Shown: positions 17,749-27,669 of the stretch, piece after piece
Position numbering within the stretch: position 1 is the stretch's first letter
Layout: each line of letters begins with the position of its first letter
From: Thalassotalea piscium
Lineage (GTDB): Bacteria; Pseudomonadota; Gammaproteobacteria; Enterobacterales; Alteromonadaceae
Direction: 5' to 3'
Assembly (NCBI RefSeq): GCF_030295935.1
Contig: NZ_AP027362.1
Location: forward strand, 1,426,001-1,490,000
Length of the DNA stretch: 64,000 nt
Notes under the pieces: generated by a model
The model's database searches: none
What the model saw: the letters and a program-made list of their open reading frames with translations, nothing else
Told to the model about the DNA's origin: nothing
Translations under genes and position numbers: made by a program

Positions 17749-18512
17749 TTAAACTGCTAACAAGTTTAACATGAAATTAGGAATGTTTAGCCAGTTAATT
17801 TAACTTAACTTATGCCAAAAACACTATATTGTAAGCAAACTAAAAATTAACCTAGTAGTCTATCCTTTTGATTTTATGTTTGCAGTTTTATAAACAAATA
17901 AATTTAACGATGTTAATTGATAAAGCAATTTTCGATTTAATAGGTTATCACAAAAGTATAATTTTATATTTCCGCTGTCTTGTTAAACAGCGGTTCTCTT
18001 TAAAGGTGCAAAATTTCAATTGTTAAAAGTTGTAATAGCACTACTATTTTATACCATTTGGTATAACTTTTAGGCTTTAAATTGTTTGATATTTAACCGT
18101 TTTTTGAGGCTGATATATACAGTGCTATATACGAAATTCTTCTTTTTAATTGAGGTTGATGGCATTAATGCACTTTTTTACCTTAGGATATGATTTTTTA
18201 CACTAGTTTTTTATCAAGTTGTTGAAAAAAATGGGTTTAAGTTTGTATTTTTTTTTGTTTAGCTGTGTTGTTTCTACAATGTAAACTTTTGCAGTGGTTT
18301 TTATCTTGTTGTTTTTGTTTGTTTTATTTTTTTTGTTTACACATTGTTGATTTTAACTTTATTTTATATACACAAATTATGTTGCTATATAGACTAGTAA
18401 CTATTAGTATTTTAGCCGTTGATTTTGCCTTAGAGCAAAATATTAAAAAAAATTGAGTAAATAGCTCAATATTAAACACTAGAAACTACACTCAGTGGTT
18501 CAGGGAGAAAAT
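17749..18512. other. Long A+T-rich leader region before the TonB-dependent receptor
   Basis: About 760 bases with strong T-bias, notably T-runs around 18250-18350. No credible gene: the open frame at 18265-18456 is low-complexity and lacks a ribosome site. No Fur-type box was recognised. The region holds the promoters of the divergent TSUP and receptor genes. Such length suggests a regulated promoter or an untranslated leader. Confidence 0.5.
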
Positions 18513-21389
18513 ATGTATAGCAATAGTAAAATAGCCAAGGCTGTTCGTTTAGCCGTAATGTTTGGTGCTGGTGCAACAGCTGCAATGACAACTACGTCAT
18601 TTGCTGCAGGCGCTGAAGAAGGCGCAGACAAAATTGAAAAAATTCAAGTTACCGGTTCACGTATCAAACGTGCCGATATGGAAACTTCAAGCCCAATTCA
18701 AGTAACAAGTGCTGAAGACATTGAAGTATCGGGTTTTACGCGTGTTGAAGACATGCTTAACACTCTACCTCAAATTGAAGCGTCTTCTACTGCGTTTGAA
18801 GCTAACGGCGCAACTGGCCGTGGTGGCTTAGATTTACGTGGTTTAGGTCAACAGCGTACGCTTGTATTGATCAACGGTCGCCGTATGCAACCAGGTGGTG
18901 GCTCTTCAGGCTCTGCTGATATAAACAGCATTCCTGGCGCACTTGTACAACGTGTAGAAGTTATGACTGGTGGTGGTGCTTCAGTATATGGTGCAGATGC
19001 TGTTGCCGGTGTTGTTAACTTTATTATGAACGACGACTTTGAAGGCTTTAAACTTGACGTTAATGCCGGTGCATATCAGCATAATAACAACAACGGTTAC
19101 ATTCAAGGTTTAATGGATACGGCTGGTTTTGAATACCCAGAAGGGTCTTCAGGCTTAGACGGTGAAAACTTTGGTTTAGAACTTACCATTGGTGGCGACT
19201 TTGCAGACGGCAAAGGCCATGCAGTTGCTTATGCAACCTGGAAGCGTAACAATGAATTAAAATATGAAGCACGTGATTATACATCTTGTGCATTAAATGG
19301 CACAGCTTCAGCATGTGGTGGCTCAGGTAATGCGGTAAATCCTAACTTTTATCTTTCAAAACCATTAGCTAATGGTGGTTTCGATTGGGATAACAGCACC
19401 TATCAAACATTAGATAGTAATAGCAATTTTACGTCTGCTGCAGGTAATGTTTATAACTACAACCCTGTTAACCATTTTATGCGCCCAGATGAAAAAATCG
19501 CTATCGGGTCTTTCGTTGATTATGAAATTAATGACCATGCACGTCCATACATGGAATTTATGTACATGCGTGACCAAACCACTGGTCAAATTGCAGAGTC
19601 TGGTACTTTCTTTAACGAAAACTACCTTATTGATTATGACAGCCCATTACTTTCAGATGGACAGCGTGGTTATTTAACAGATACCTTCGGTATTGGTTCT
19701 GGTGACCAATTCGCAACTTATATTGGTAAGCGTAACGTTGAAGGTGGCGCACGTGCTAACCTTATTCAGCATGACTCGTTCCGCATAGTGCTAGGTTCAG
19801 AGGGTGAAATTAATGATACTTGGTCTTACGATGTAAGCATGCAAGTAGGTTCTACTACGGTAGATAACGTTTACATTAATGACTTCTTCGCACCACGCAT
19901 AACTACTGCCTTAAGTGCTAGTGGTGAAAGCTGTGCAGCAACAGCAGATTGTATACCTTACGAAGTATTTACTTATCAAGGTGTCACGTCTGAGCAAGCT
20001 AAGCCATTAACTGGCACAGCGTCTATGGTTGAACTTTCAGACCAATTTATTTTTAGTGCGTTTGTTACTGGTGAGTTAGGCTTTACAATGCCTGGCGCAG
20101 ATACTCCAGTTGCTGCTGTATTTGGTACAGAGTACAGAAAAGAAGAATACGAACGTATTGTTGATGAAGTATACGACAAAGGCTTATTATTAGGTCAAGG
20201 TGGTCCAACGAAAGGTTTAGTTGGTGGCTATTCTGTTAAAGAATTATATACTGAATTTAGTGTACCACTTCTTGAAGGTGTTGAGTTTGCTGAGTTGTTA
20301 GTAGCTGAATTAGGTTTCCGTTACTCAGATTATGACAGTATTGGTGCGCATGAAACATATAAAGTAGCCCTTGATTGGACACCAGTTGATGACTGGAAAG
20401 TACGTGCAAGCTATAACCGTGCAGTACGTGCGCCAAACATTGGTGAGCTATATGCAAGCCAAGCCTTAGGTTTATGGTCGGGTGATGATCCATGTGCGGG
20501 TGCAAACCCTAGCTATAGTGCTGCGCAATGTGCCAACACAGGTGTTTCTGGTTCACAATATGGTAATGTTGTACCAAGCCCGGCAGGCCAATACAATGGT
20601 TTCTTTGGTGGTAACCCTGACTTACAACCAGAAATTGCTGATACATATACTTTAGGTTTAGTTGGTCAAATTACTGATGAAATTGATTTCTCATTAGATT
20701 ACTGGACAATTGAAATTGAAGAAGTAATTGGCACAGTTTCTGAAGATGTTACTTTATCGCAATGTGCTGAAACTGGTAACGCAGCATTCTGTGACAACAT
20801 CAACCGTAACAATGGTGGCAGCCTTTGGGCTGGTACACAAGGTTTTATTACAGCAACAAACCTAAACCTTGCAAGTCGTAAATGGGAAGGTGTTGATATT
20901 AGTGGTTCTTATAACACTGAAATTAATGGACACCCACTTAGTGTTACTTCAATGACTACTTATATGATGACTAAAGAGTTTGAACCACTTCCAGGTACAC
21001 CTGAAGCGATTTATGACTGTGCGGGTACTGTTAGCGCTAAATGTTTCCCTCAACCAGAGTGGAGACATGTTGTTAATGTAAACTACGACATGGGCGATTT
21101 AGGTTTTAATGCTAAAATTCGTTACATGGGTGCAGTTGATAACGGTGATTTTGATACAGATCCAGCAAAGGCCGATAAGAATGATCAGTTAGTTGGTACT
21201 GGTATCGGTGCACAAACTTACTTAGATTTAAGTGCTCGTTATACAGTTACTGAAAATGTTACTACACGTTTAGGTATTAACAATATTTTAGACAAAGAGC
21301 CTGCATTAACTGGTAATACTATGGATAATGGTGCGTTTTATGACCAATTAGGTCGTTATATTCATGCATCAGTTTCATTATCTTTCTAA
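18513..21389 (+). CDS. TonB-dependent outer-membrane receptor (large, marine type)
   Basis: About 958 residues. A signal peptide with the SKIAKAVRLAVMFGAGATAA pattern precedes a TonB-box region (DKIEKIQVTGSR). A plug domain follows (VEDMLNTLPQIEAS, DLRGLGQQRTLVLINGRR, VYGADAVAGVVNFI). Then comes a long 22-strand barrel ending in the terminal aromatic ASVSLSF. ATG 18513 is chosen because AGGGAG (18502-18507) precedes it; GTG 18495 lacks a site. The signal and plug resemble the marine TBDR group that imports carbohydrates, peptides or other nutrients rather than a classic siderophore receptor. Several extracellular-loop cysteine pairs are visible. It precedes two TPR-sulfotransferases and the TonB2 operon. 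Confidence 0.92.
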   Translation: MYSNSKIAKAVRLAVMFGAGATAAMTTTSFAAGAEEGADKIEKIQVTGSRIKRADMETSSPIQVTSAEDIEVSGFTRVEDMLNTLPQIEASSTAFEANGATGRGGLDLRGLGQQRTLVLINGRRMQPGGGSSGSADINSIPGALVQRVEVMTGGGASVYGADAVAGVVNFIMNDDFEGFKLDVNAGAYQHNNNNGYIQGLMDTAGFEYPEGSSGLDGENFGLELTIGGDFADGKGHAVAYATWKRNNELKYEARDYTSCALNGTASACGGSGNAVNPNFYLSKPLANGGFDWDNSTYQTLDSNSNFTSAAGNVYNYNPVNHFMRPDEKIAIGSFVDYEINDHARPYMEFMYMRDQTTGQIAESGTFFNENYLIDYDSPLLSDGQRGYLTDTFGIGSGDQFATYIGKRNVEGGARANLIQHDSFRIVLGSEGEINDTWSYDVSMQVGSTTVDNVYINDFFAPRITTALSASGESCAATADCIPYEVFTYQGVTSEQAKPLTGTASMVELSDQFIFSAFVTGELGFTMPGADTPVAAVFGTEYRKEEYERIVDEVYDKGLLLGQGGPTKGLVGGYSVKELYTEFSVPLLEGVEFAELLVAELGFRYSDYDSIGAHETYKVALDWTPVDDWKVRASYNRAVRAPNIGELYASQALGLWSGDDPCAGANPSYSAAQCANTGVSGSQYGNVVPSPAGQYNGFFGGNPDLQPEIADTYTLGLVGQITDEIDFSLDYWTIEIEEVIGTVSEDVTLSQCAETGNAAFCDNINRNNGGSLWAGTQGFITATNLNLASRKWEGVDISGSYNTEINGHPLSVTSMTTYMMTKEFEPLPGTPEAIYDCAGTVSAKCFPQPEWRHVVNVNYDMGDLGFNAKIRYMGAVDNGDFDTDPAKADKNDQLVGTGIGAQTYLDLSARYTVTENVTTRLGINNILDKEPALTGNTMDNGAFYDQLGRYIHASVSLSF

Positions 21390-21431
21390 TAGTTAATTAG
21401 ACAGTTAATTAGAAATAATCTAAAAAATGAT

Positions 21432-21465
21432 AAAGCGGCGAGCTGAAAGGTGAGCCGCTTTTTTA
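21432..21465 (+). terminator. Terminator after the TonB-dependent receptor
   Basis: Arms AAAGCGGC and GCCGCTTT around a partly paired interior, followed by TTTT. The following sulfotransferase gene therefore probably needs its own promoter or read-through. Confidence 0.8.
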
Positions 21466-21519
21466 AACTTCTAATACGTTATTATTTAATCTTTAGGAAT
21501 ATTACCTTTTTAAATAGCT

Positions 21520-23163
21520 ATGAAATCAGACATAACAATCGACAATGCACTACAGTTATTAAACAACAATAAATTAGCACAAGGGCAAGAATTGATTGAA
21601 CAGCTATTAACGCAAGACCCCGCTAATATAAATGCCCACAAGCTGATGGTTAAAATAGGTTTTACTGACCATAACTTAGCATTAGCCGAAAAACATTTAA
21701 TTGCACTGCTAACACTTCAACCATTATCAGAACGCTTCTTCAGTGCCTTAACCGACCTTTATCAGCATCAAAGCCGATGGCAAGCATTATCAGCGCTTTA
21801 TTTAGACTTATTTAAACGTCAACCCAACAATGCCACAGCCGCGTTTAACTGTGCTTATTACGCAAAACTGTCTGGAAATTTTGACCAAGCAATTAACTAT
21901 TATCAAAAAGCATTAGCACTAGGTATTGATGACGACTTTGAAGTGTCACTAAATCTTGCAACAATTTATAGTGAACATATGTCTGCCCCTACCAAGGCTA
22001 TAAAAATTTTAACTGAAGCAATTGAGAAACATCCGTCAGTAGATAGCTTATTATATAATCTTGCTAACCTCTATGAGCAGTTAGGCGATAAAGAAAAAGC
22101 AAACCATTATTTTAAATTGGCTTGCAAAGCGAACCCTAATAACTTTACTGCACTTGCTCGTCAGGCTGATATTTATAGGGTTAACAGTAAAAATGATCCG
22201 CTGATCAGCTTGTTGATCACTGCATTTAATAAGAAAAATATAGCAAATTCAGACAGAATTAACCTCGGTTATGCATTAGGTAAAGTACATGATGACTGTG
22301 GGGAGTACCAGCAAGCTTTCGACTATTACCAACAAGCCAATATGTTAGATAAACAAACATTGCCTAAATATAATCCTGATCAGGTTGAGAGACAGATTAA
22401 TAAAATTATTACGACTTTTGATAAATCGTGGTTTGAACGTTTTAACACGATTACAACAGATCACGTTGAAAATGTGCCAGTATTTATTTGCGGAATGTTT
22501 CGTTCAGGTTCGACATTATGTGAGCAGATACTTTCGGCACACACTGGTATTAGTATAGGTGGTGAGCAAGAGTTTTTTCATCGGTTAGTTGTTAATAATT
22601 ATCCAGAATTTCCGCTGAATGTGAGTGAGAATTTTAAGAAAAATAGAGACGAGATACTCGCTCAGTACTTAAACGAAATAAATCACTTTAGAACCAAAGG
22701 TGATCAATTAACCGATAAACGCCCTGATAACTTTTTATATTTGGGGTTAATTAAAACATTAATGCCAAAAGCAAAAATTATTTGGACTAAGCGCTCAATG
22801 CTTGATAATTGTTTATCTGTATATTTTCTCCGTTTAGGTGCATCAATGCCATACTCTACGGAATTTAGCAATATAGTGCATTTTTATCAGCAACAAGAAA
22901 AGCTAATGGCACATTGGCAGTCGTTATTTCCTGAAGATATTTTTATGTTTAATTATGATGAACTTGTTGAACAGCCTGAAGAGTGTACTCGTCAATTACT
23001 TTCATTTGTTGAGCTACCGTGGGAAGATAAATGTATTAATTTTCATTTGGCCGACAATCAGATAAAAACAGCAAGCGTATGGCAAGTTAGGCAGCCTTTA
23101 TATAAGCGTTCGTCAGGCCGGTGGAAAAATTACCAAGAGCAACTAGCTCCTTTTATATCTTAA
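21520..23163 (+). CDS. TPR-repeat sulfotransferase (first of a pair)
   Basis: A 547-residue two-part protein. Residues about 1-275 are tetratricopeptide repeats (e.g. FDQAINYYQKALALG, LANLYEQLGDKEKANHYFKL). The C-terminal part is a P-loop sulfotransferase domain, with the PAPS 5'-phosphosulfate loop GMFRSGST at 325-332 and a 3'-phosphate-binding segment IIWTKRSMLDNCLSVYF near 420. It should transfer sulfate from PAPS to an acceptor, with the TPR part probably choosing a protein or peptide partner. No signal peptide. A paralogue follows after 54 bases. The acceptor is unknown. Confidence 0.88.
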   Translation: MKSDITIDNALQLLNNNKLAQGQELIEQLLTQDPANINAHKLMVKIGFTDHNLALAEKHLIALLTLQPLSERFFSALTDLYQHQSRWQALSALYLDLFKRQPNNATAAFNCAYYAKLSGNFDQAINYYQKALALGIDDDFEVSLNLATIYSEHMSAPTKAIKILTEAIEKHPSVDSLLYNLANLYEQLGDKEKANHYFKLACKANPNNFTALARQADIYRVNSKNDPLISLLITAFNKKNIANSDRINLGYALGKVHDDCGEYQQAFDYYQQANMLDKQTLPKYNPDQVERQINKIITTFDKSWFERFNTITTDHVENVPVFICGMFRSGSTLCEQILSAHTGISIGGEQEFFHRLVVNNYPEFPLNVSENFKKNRDEILAQYLNEINHFRTKGDQLTDKRPDNFLYLGLIKTLMPKAKIIWTKRSMLDNCLSVYFLRLGASMPYSTEFSNIVHFYQQQEKLMAHWQSLFPEDIFMFNYDELVEQPEECTRQLLSFVELPWEDKCINFHLADNQIKTASVWQVRQPLYKRSSGRWKNYQEQLAPFIS

Positions 23164-23217
23164 TTTTCCTTAAGGTAATTTCTCCAACCTTAAATAACTT
23201 TAATTATTAAGTGGTTA

Positions 23218-24930
23218 ATGAATATGACTTCTAAGATCAACAAATCTCAAGTTCACCCAGCTATTTCATCGAATCAACAACAACGCTTTTCATCAGCAGA
23301 ACAGGCTTTTACTAAACAAGACTTTCAAACTGCGGAGTCATTATATCGGCAGCTAATACAAGAAAATGTACAAGTACCTAAAATTTATACTCAGCTTGCA
23401 ATGTTGTGTGCAATGTCTAACAGAATAGCTGAAGCTAAAAGTTTATGGACATACGCGTTGACTATAGCGCCGGCGTTTGTTGATGCATTACTTGGGTTGG
23501 GCGATATATGTAAATATGAGAAGAACTTTATAAAAGCAGCAGACTATTATAAAAAAGTGATTGCGGGAAACCCACAACATGCCTTGGCGTACTTAAATTT
23601 AAGCTACTGTTATAAACAAATTGGTAAGCTTAATGACAGCATAACTGCATGTGAAAAAGCTTTGGCGATTGCGCCAAACTATATTCAAGCAAAAGAGTTT
23701 TTAGGGCAAGTGCTTATTACTAAAGGAGATTTAACTCAAGCTAAACAGGTGCTTAATAGCGTGTTAAGCGAAAATTCAAAAAGTGTGAAAGCACTTTATG
23801 CCTTGGGTAATTTACTAAAATCACAAGGTGATTTTGAGCAGGCGCGTGAGTGTTATCAACAAATTTTTTCTATTCAACCTGAATTTTCACAGGCACACTT
23901 TACTTACTCCGTAATTCACAAATATGTTGATAAAAACGACCCTCACGTAAGGTTGATGCAATCGCAATATCAAAAGCCTAATATAAATCTGGACAATAAA
24001 ATACAGCTGTGTTTTGCATTAGCAAAAGCCTTTGAAGATATACAAGACTACGAAACTGCGTTTAAGTTTCTAGATGAAGGGAATAGCTTGAGGTTTGGTG
24101 GTTATAATTATCATATTGATTCAGATGATCTGTTTATTAAAAATATTATCAAAATTTTTAATAAAGAAGCAATCAGTGCTATTAATATTGAAACTGAAAG
24201 CTCTGAAATCCCCATTTTTATTGTAGGAATGCCGCGCTCTGGAACATCGTTAGTGGAAAAGATCTTGGCAACACATACCAAGGTACACGGGGCAGGTGAG
24301 TTAGAGTACTTTTTTGAGTTAGGGACCAGTGGTTTACTAAGTGAGACTTCAGACTTTTTATTTTTACCACTGAATAACTACGCTAAGAAAACGCTACAAG
24401 ATATTGGTAAGGTATACATTGAAAAGATAAAAAGTCTCACTAAAGAAGAGAGTTATATAACTGATAAACTCCCCTTTAATATGCTGTTAGTGGGTTTAAT
24501 TAAGTTAGTGTTACCTAATGCAAAAATTATTCACTGCGTGAGAGACGCGAAAGATAATTGCGTATCAATATATAAAAAGAACTTTACTACCGATAATTAT
24601 CGCTTTGCCTATAACTTAAAGGCTTTGGGCCAATTTCATCGGTTATACACAGAATTAATGGCGCATTGGCACCTTACTTTTCCAGGAGAGATATATGATG
24701 TTCATTATGAATCCTTGATTTCGAATCCTGAAATTGAAATAAGAAAGTTAATAAAAGCGTGTGGTTTAGAGTGGCAAGAAGAGTGCTTAAACTTTCATAA
24801 GTCAAAGGCGGTAGTAACAACCGCTAGTGCATACCAAGTTAGGCAACCTATTTACAATAGTTCTGTTGGGTTATGGCAAAAATATGAAAGTTTTCTTTCC
24901 CCCTTGCTAAATGAGTTAGACAAGTCTTAA
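23218..24930 (+). CDS. TPR-repeat sulfotransferase (second of a pair)
   Basis: A 570-residue paralogue of the preceding gene with the same order of domains. TPR repeats cover about 30-290 (ALLGLGDICKYEKNFIKAAD, AYLNLSYCYKQIGKLNDSI). The sulfotransferase P-loop GMPRSGTS is at 337-344, and the 3'-phosphate site lies in IIHCVRDAKDNCVSIYKKNF. Both end in a related tail (AYQVRQPIYNSSVGLWQKY here, VWQVRQPLYKRSSGRWKNY in the first), so they arose by duplication and have diverged. The shared tail VRQP-Y--S-G-W suggests a conserved functional end. Tandem retention suggests different acceptors. Confidence 0.88.
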   Translation: MNMTSKINKSQVHPAISSNQQQRFSSAEQAFTKQDFQTAESLYRQLIQENVQVPKIYTQLAMLCAMSNRIAEAKSLWTYALTIAPAFVDALLGLGDICKYEKNFIKAADYYKKVIAGNPQHALAYLNLSYCYKQIGKLNDSITACEKALAIAPNYIQAKEFLGQVLITKGDLTQAKQVLNSVLSENSKSVKALYALGNLLKSQGDFEQARECYQQIFSIQPEFSQAHFTYSVIHKYVDKNDPHVRLMQSQYQKPNINLDNKIQLCFALAKAFEDIQDYETAFKFLDEGNSLRFGGYNYHIDSDDLFIKNIIKIFNKEAISAINIETESSEIPIFIVGMPRSGTSLVEKILATHTKVHGAGELEYFFELGTSGLLSETSDFLFLPLNNYAKKTLQDIGKVYIEKIKSLTKEESYITDKLPFNMLLVGLIKLVLPNAKIIHCVRDAKDNCVSIYKKNFTTDNYRFAYNLKALGQFHRLYTELMAHWHLTFPGEIYDVHYESLISNPEIEIRKLIKACGLEWQEECLNFHKSKAVVTTASAYQVRQPIYNSSVGLWQKYESFLSPLLNELDKS

Positions 24931-25540
24931 TAGCAACATTTATCTCTAAAATTTATAAATGCGTTGTAACTAACCGTAAGCATCAGTTAGCGCGTTTAAA
25001 TTTGTTGCATAGAGTTGCTAAGTAATAGAAAGTTAGCACTGTCTGGGGTAGTGTAAGTAGCTTAAATTATGGTTTAGCTGCACTGCCAGTTTGAATGTTT
25101 TTATTAATCAATTTATTGTTTGATAAATAACCCAGTTAAACAAAAGTACTTTATCTTAAAAGATAATTTAAATTAATAAAATTTGACTTACTACGAAAGA
25201 ATTAGTAAAACAGTAAACAGCAATATTTATTGACTTGTAATAAGATTGTTTAATTATTAATTTCTTGACTATGCTTTACCTAAGTCAATATAGGAAAGCA
25301 GGGTAGATATCCTAGTTAATTATTGGGTATTTTATTCGCTGGTCGGCTTAAATAATTATTTAGAACAGTAGTAAATAAACAATCTTTTTAATAGGTCTTG
25401 GTTGACAGCTAGGCTGTCGTCTGGGAATATTGCATGGTTTTATTCTAGAGAAATTAAAACTTATAACATAATGGCAGATTATTAAATTTGCGTTAGCATA
25501 AAATTTGTTATCTAAATTCAATAGCAATTGGTTGGGAACT
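24931..25540. other. Intergenic leader of the TonB2 operon
   Basis: About 600 bases, A+T-rich. The only signals seen are the promoter and palindrome at 25402-25430 described separately. No gene, repeat family member or terminator of the preceding sulfotransferase pair was recognised. Confidence 0.5.
25402..25430 (+). promoter_or_regulatory. Sigma-70 promoter with overlapping palindrome, TonB2 operon
   Basis: A consensus -35 TTGACA (25402-25407), a 17-base spacer and GAATAT (25425-25430) as -10 lie about 110 bases before the first gene. A perfect palindrome with arms GACAGC and GCTGTC around TAG (25404-25418) overlaps the -35 and spacer, a position where a repressor would block polymerase. 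No Fur consensus is present. The regulator is unknown. Confidence 0.6.
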
Positions 25541-26320
25541 ATGTCCAAATTAAGCAAAAAAAGCCTTATCGCTTCGACGATAATCGGCGCCTTAACATTA
25601 TCAGTGAGCAACTTAGCAGCTGCTGATAAACTTTCAGATCTACAAAATGAAGAAGCGCGTATTATTAGTGCTTCTGTAAAATCACAAAAGAAAATTAACA
25701 GTATTTACGAACAAACCATCGATATGCTTGGTGAATACCGTAACACTGTTGATGAAGCTGAAGTATTGAAAGGCTATAACGATCACGTACAACGAATGGT
25801 TGACGGTCAAAAAGCTAACATTGCATCATTACAACAACAAATTGCAGGTATTGATAAAACCAAGCAAGGTGTTGTTCCGCTAATGTATAAGATGATTGAT
25901 ACCTTAGATAAGTTCGTACAACTTGATGTGCCAATGAACCTAGAAGCACGTAAAGAGCGTATTGAAAACTTACGTGACGTAATGAACGATTCAAACGTTT
26001 CTGTATCAGAGCAATTTCGTTTAGTGCTTGAAGCCTACGAAATTGAAGCTACTTACGGTACTATTTTTGATGCATACCAAGGTGAGTTAGACCTAGGTGG
26101 TCAAGTGTTAACTGCTGACTTCGTTCATATGGGACGTATCGCATTAATTGCACAGTCTCTTGATATGAAAAATGCTTGGGTTTGGAATAACCAATCTCGT
26201 TCATGGGATGAATTAGGTGACGAATACTTAAAATCTGTTACCGACTCTATTCGTATGGCACGTAAACAGTTGCCAATGGACTTAACTAAATTACCAGTAT
26301 TTGCAGCAGGAGCAAAATAA
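25541..26320 (+). CDS. DUF3450 protein of the TonB2 operon
   Basis: About 259 residues. A signal peptide (KSLIASTIIGALTLSVSNLA, cut near AAA-DK) is followed by a coiled-coil-rich periplasmic region (residues about 20-130) and a compact C-terminal part (WVWNNQSRSWDELGDEYL). DUF3450 proteins consistently precede the TtpC-ExbB2-ExbD2-TonB2 genes in vibrios and Alteromonadales and are thought to belong to the TonB2 energy-transfer complex; a biochemical role is not established. The stop overlaps the start of the next gene (TAATG). Start at ATG 25541. Confidence 0.88.
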   Translation: MSKLSKKSLIASTIIGALTLSVSNLAAADKLSDLQNEEARIISASVKSQKKINSIYEQTIDMLGEYRNTVDEAEVLKGYNDHVQRMVDGQKANIASLQQQIAGIDKTKQGVVPLMYKMIDTLDKFVQLDVPMNLEARKERIENLRDVMNDSNVSVSEQFRLVLEAYEIEATYGTIFDAYQGELDLGGQVLTADFVHMGRIALIAQSLDMKNAWVWNNQSRSWDELGDEYLKSVTDSIRMARKQLPMDLTKLPVFAAGAK

Positions 26321-27669
26321 TGAAGAAAACTATTAATTTTGTGTTACTTGCCGCATCAATGACACTTGGTTTGTCTACAGCAGCTAACGCTAATGAACTA
26401 GACAAATTATTACAGCAAGTTAAAAATGACCGTATTTCTCAAGCAAAACTTGATAAAAAGCGTGAAGCTGAATTCACATCTGCACGTGCAGACAAGCAAG
26501 CTTTATTAAATAAAGCAAAAGCTGAATTAAAAGCACAACAAGAACGTAACAAGCGTTTAACGAAAGAATATGCGGATAATGAAATTACATTAGCGCAAAA
26601 AGAAGTTGAACTAGACACGGCTCAAGGTACATTAGGTGAAATGTTCGGTGTAAGCCGCGCAGCAGCCGCTACTGCTTATGGTCAAATTGTTACATCGATT
26701 GTAAGTGCTGAATACCCAGGCCGTGGTGAAAAACTTAACGAAATTGCCAACTCTAAAAAAATTCCAGAGTTAGAGCAACTAGAAGAGTTATGGATTGCAC
26801 TACAAACTGAAATGACTCAATCAGGTCAGGTTTCACAGTTTAACGTAGAAGTAACTAAGTTAGACGGAAGCAAGTCGACTGAACAAGTTACACGTATTGG
26901 TACTTTTAACTTAGTTTCTGCAAACGGTTTCTTGAACTACAACGATGAAGTTGGTCAAGTTCAACCTCTTGCTAAGCAACCTGCAGGTTATATTTCCGAT
27001 ACTGCGTCAAAGTTTTTTGGTGAAACTTCTGGCTACCATCCTGTATATATCGACCCTTCACGTGGCGCTATCTTAGCATTAGAAACACGTAAGAAAACCC
27101 TAATGGAATTTTACCATGAAGGTAAAGAAGTTGGTTACGGTATTACGGTATTGTTAATTATCGGTATGTTGATTGCTCTTGAGCGTATGATTGTATTAGG
27201 CGCGGTAAGTGCAAAAATGAAAGCTCAAGAGAAAAATCTTGATCAACCGAATGAAAACAACCCTCTAGGTCGTTTATTGAAGGTTTATCATGACAACAAG
27301 GGTGCAGATTCTGAAACGTTAGAGCTTAAACTTGATGAAGCCATATTACGCGAAACGCCAAAAGTTGATCGTGGTATTAACTTAATCAAGATGTTTGCGG
27401 CGATTGCACCATTAATGGGTCTATTAGGTACGGTTATTGGTATGATCATGACCTTCCAAACAATTACATTATTTGGTACAGGTGACCCGAAAATTATGGC
27501 GGGTAACATCTCACTAGCACTTGTAACAACAGCGCTAGGTTTAATAGCGGCATTACCATTAATTCTAGTTCATAGCATTGTAGCTGGACGTAGTAAATCT
27601 GTACTTCACAAATTAGACGAGCAAAGTGCTGGTTTAATTGCTGCAATTGCAGAGAAGGAGTCTAACTAA
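26320..27669 (+). CDS. TtpC-like MotA/TolQ/ExbB proton-channel protein
   Basis: A 449-residue inner-membrane protein with a signal sequence and a long periplasmic coiled coil (residues about 25-100). A globular periplasmic region follows, then a C-terminal ExbB/TolQ domain with three transmembrane segments (YGITVLLIIGMLIALERMIV, IAPLMGLLGTVIGMIMTFQ, ISLALVTTALGLIAALPLIL). This layout equals TtpC of Vibrio, which is required for TonB2-dependent iron transport. It overlaps the DUF3450 gene by one base and the next gene by one base, showing translational coupling. The symbol ttpC fits but is left open. Confidence 0.9.
   Translation: MKKTINFVLLAASMTLGLSTAANANELDKLLQQVKNDRISQAKLDKKREAEFTSARADKQALLNKAKAELKAQQERNKRLTKEYADNEITLAQKEVELDTAQGTLGEMFGVSRAAAATAYGQIVTSIVSAEYPGRGEKLNEIANSKKIPELEQLEELWIALQTEMTQSGQVSQFNVEVTKLDGSKSTEQVTRIGTFNLVSANGFLNYNDEVGQVQPLAKQPAGYISDTASKFFGETSGYHPVYIDPSRGAILALETRKKTLMEFYHEGKEVGYGITVLLIIGMLIALERMIVLGAVSAKMKAQEKNLDQPNENNPLGRLLKVYHDNKGADSETLELKLDEAILRETPKVDRGINLIKMFAAIAPLMGLLGTVIGMIMTFQTITLFGTGDPKIMAGNISLALVTTALGLIAALPLILVHSIVAGRSKSVLHKLDEQSAGLIAAIAEKESN

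Noticed and set aside
18265-18456. 63-codon open frame in the T-rich region before the large receptor
   Set aside because: Low-complexity Phe/Leu/Cys-rich translation of T-runs, no ribosome site, no recognisable motif.
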